From NCBI GenBank assembly GCA_029907045.1, contig JARYMR010000033.1, positions 1-13,139 of the forward strand: a stretch of DNA of 13,139 nt, read 5' to 3'. The notes under the pieces were generated by a model that saw nothing but the letters and a program-made list of their open reading frames with translations, did no database searches and was not told where the DNA came from. Source of the DNA: Candidatus Bathyarchaeota archaeon. GTDB taxonomy: Archaea > Thermoproteota > Bathyarchaeia > Bathyarchaeales > UBA233. The position numbers and the translations under genes are program-made. Positions within the stretch are counted from its first letter, which is position 1, and each line of letters opens with the position of its first letter. Positions 12,486 to 13,139 of this stretch are shown in pieces.

Positions 12486-12576
12486 AATACAAAATTTACA
12501 AATAAAAGGTTTTCCCACTCTTCCTCGGCTGTTTACACAGTTTTTACCAGGACTGAGATTTAAAAGGCAAGAATAA

Positions 12577-12621
12577 GTGTTCTCTGAACACAATGAGAAG
12601 TATGAGCTAAACTTTTCATTG
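12577..12621. other. two adjacent inverted repeats in an intergenic stretch
   Basis: GTGTTC-TCT-GAACAC (12577-12591) is a perfect 6-bp-arm inverted repeat with a 3-nt centre. It is followed at once by CAATGAGAAG (12591-12600) pairing with CTTTTCATTG (12612-12621), a 10-bp stem with one G-U and an 11-nt loop. A TATA-like TTTAAAAG at 12559-12566 would start transcription close to them in the plus direction. No coding frame is evident here. The rest of 12486-12650 shows nothing else I recognise. A small RNA, an operator or a terminator are all possible. Confidence 0.4.
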
Positions 12622-12695
12622 AGCCTAAATCATAATCACAGATTCATATGTTTTATTAACTTTTTGATTTTGATGTAGATTTAAGATGAGGCAAT

Positions 12696-12914
12696 TTGGA
12701 CTTCATCAATAAGTTTGATTGTGTAAAAAAATGTACCAAAGAAATAATTAAGAAAGAAAGAAAAAAGTTAGCAATACTATGTGTAGTCATTTCCCTTATT
12801 CTTTTTAGAGTAGTCAGTGCGATTGTATATGATTCAATGCACATTCGGAGCAGTATAGGTATAGAAGCAAATATCATCTTTTCATTTTTTATGAATATTA
12901 TTCACTTTAACTAA
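12696..12914 (+). CDS. small one-helix membrane protein or truncated exported protein, hypothetical
   Basis: This frame of 72 residues opens with TTG, with GATGAGG four to five bases before it. A TATA-like TTTTATTAAC (12651-12660) would start transcription near 12681. Residues 1-23 are polar and lysine-rich (KKERKK), residues about 24-44 form one hydrophobic helix (LAILCVVISLILFRVVSAIVY), and the short remainder ends in a phenylalanine/isoleucine-rich stretch. This is the shape of a signal peptide or membrane anchor with almost no mature domain behind it. It may be a genuine small membrane protein or the broken N-terminus of a secreted protein like the one encoded opposite. I do not recognise a family, and support rests on the promoter-like context and the hydrophobic pattern. 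Confidence 0.4.
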   Translation: MDFINKFDCVKKCTKEIIKKERKKLAILCVVISLILFRVVSAIVYDSMHIRSSIGIEANIIFSFFMNIIHFN

Positions 12915-12961
12915 ACGTACAAACTTTAAAAGGGAATTAAAGAAAGGGAGAATGCTAGTTA

Positions 12962-13139
12962 CTACTTGACGACTAATACTAGCGTTACTTCAACAGCATT
13001 ACTGTCTTGCGCATCAGTTGCCCAAAGGAAACTCCATTCTACGTACCACGTTTCACCTGCGGGTATGGTTAGTGTGCCTGTTGTCTCGACATTTGTTCCT
13101 CCTGGAATTAGCTTTATCGTGTCTCCTACCCGAGTCCCT
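12962..13139 (-). CDS. C-terminal end of a probable secreted beta-rich protein (gene runs off the right edge)
   Basis: The minus strand is open from the right edge to a TAG at 12964-12962, giving 58 residues. The peptide alternates polar and hydrophobic residues with many Gly, Thr and Val (GDTIKLIPGGTNVETTGTLT, then ETWYVEWSFLWATDAQ and VEVTLVLVVK at the end), which looks like the last strands of a beta-sandwich. This pattern is common in archaeal surface or exported proteins. The N-terminus and any signal peptide are outside the window, so export cannot be confirmed. It is convergent with the small membrane ORF ending at 12914. T-rich sequence downstream of the stop could end transcription. 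No family is recognised. Confidence 0.68.
   Translation of the reverse strand, partial: GTRVGDTIKLIPGGTNVETTGTLTIPAGETWYVEWSFLWATDAQDSNAVEVTLVLVVK

Noticed and set aside
12656..12877. Minus-strand frame opposite the small membrane ORF
   Set aside because: It has no promoter or ribosome binding site and no domain; the plus frame has better context.
1..13139. CRISPR arrays, insertion sequences, tRNA or rRNA genes, replication origin
   Set aside because: No regularly spaced repeats, transposase motifs, terminal inverted repeats of an element, or rRNA/tRNA sequences were seen on either strand.

Overview
The window looks like chromosomal DNA from an archaeon of the TACK group. A member of Bathyarchaeia is my best guess, made from gene content only. 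It carries archaeal/eukaryotic-type genes: the RNase P proteins Rnp2 (Pop5) and Rnp3 (Rpp30), ribosomal proteins L15e and L13e (L13e is mainly known from Crenarchaeota-like lineages), a Trm-G10-type tRNA methyltransferase, an archaeal-type PRPP synthetase and RNase Z. Promoters have TATA-like boxes and many genes have GGTGA-type ribosome binding sites. Start codons are often not ATG: GTG for the rhomboid and the tRNA methyltransferase, TTG for the COG1325 protein, Rnp2, VapB and a small membrane ORF. Base composition is AT-rich by eye.

Layout, left to right. (1) 1-351, minus: the N-terminal part of an unrecognised coiled-coil protein, divergent from a plus-strand pair (409-1531) of a small zinc-knuckle protein and a rhomboid intramembrane protease. 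A 17-bp perfect dyad sits midway between the two divergent starts. (2) 1532-1641: a short gap between convergent genes holding nested inverted repeats, a candidate structured RNA or bidirectional 3' element. (3) 1642-3991, minus: a tight operon reading L15e, L13e, COG1325 RNA-binding protein, Rnp3, Rnp2. This is the first part of the archaeal exosome/RNase P superoperon, without the proteasome, SBDS and exosome genes that often follow. Its predicted leader has two hairpins. (4) 4168-6566, minus: a soluble three-PAS histidine kinase and a single-domain response regulator whose genes overlap by 49 nt. (5) 6781-7560, plus: a xylose-isomerase-like TIM-barrel protein that ends tail-to-tail with RNase Z, sharing a TTAA. 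(6) 7557-11713, minus: a second tight operon reading class II HMG-CoA reductase, PRPP synthetase, tRNA G10 methyltransferase, RNase Z. It links isoprenoid-lipid precursor synthesis, PRPP supply and tRNA maturation. (7) 11829-12469, minus: a vapBC toxin-antitoxin pair with a palindrome over the vapB ribosome binding site. (8) 12470-13139: an accessory-looking end with two adjacent hairpins, a small one-helix membrane ORF (plus) and the C-terminus of a probable secreted beta-rich protein (minus).

Most of the window is core informational and metabolic DNA. I do not see a clear new multi-gene system. The best leads are the structured element at 1540-1613, the L15e leader hairpins, the divergent dyad at 373-389, the hairpin pair at 12577-12621, and the bacterial-type class II HMG-CoA reductase with an Asp at the position tied to NADH use.
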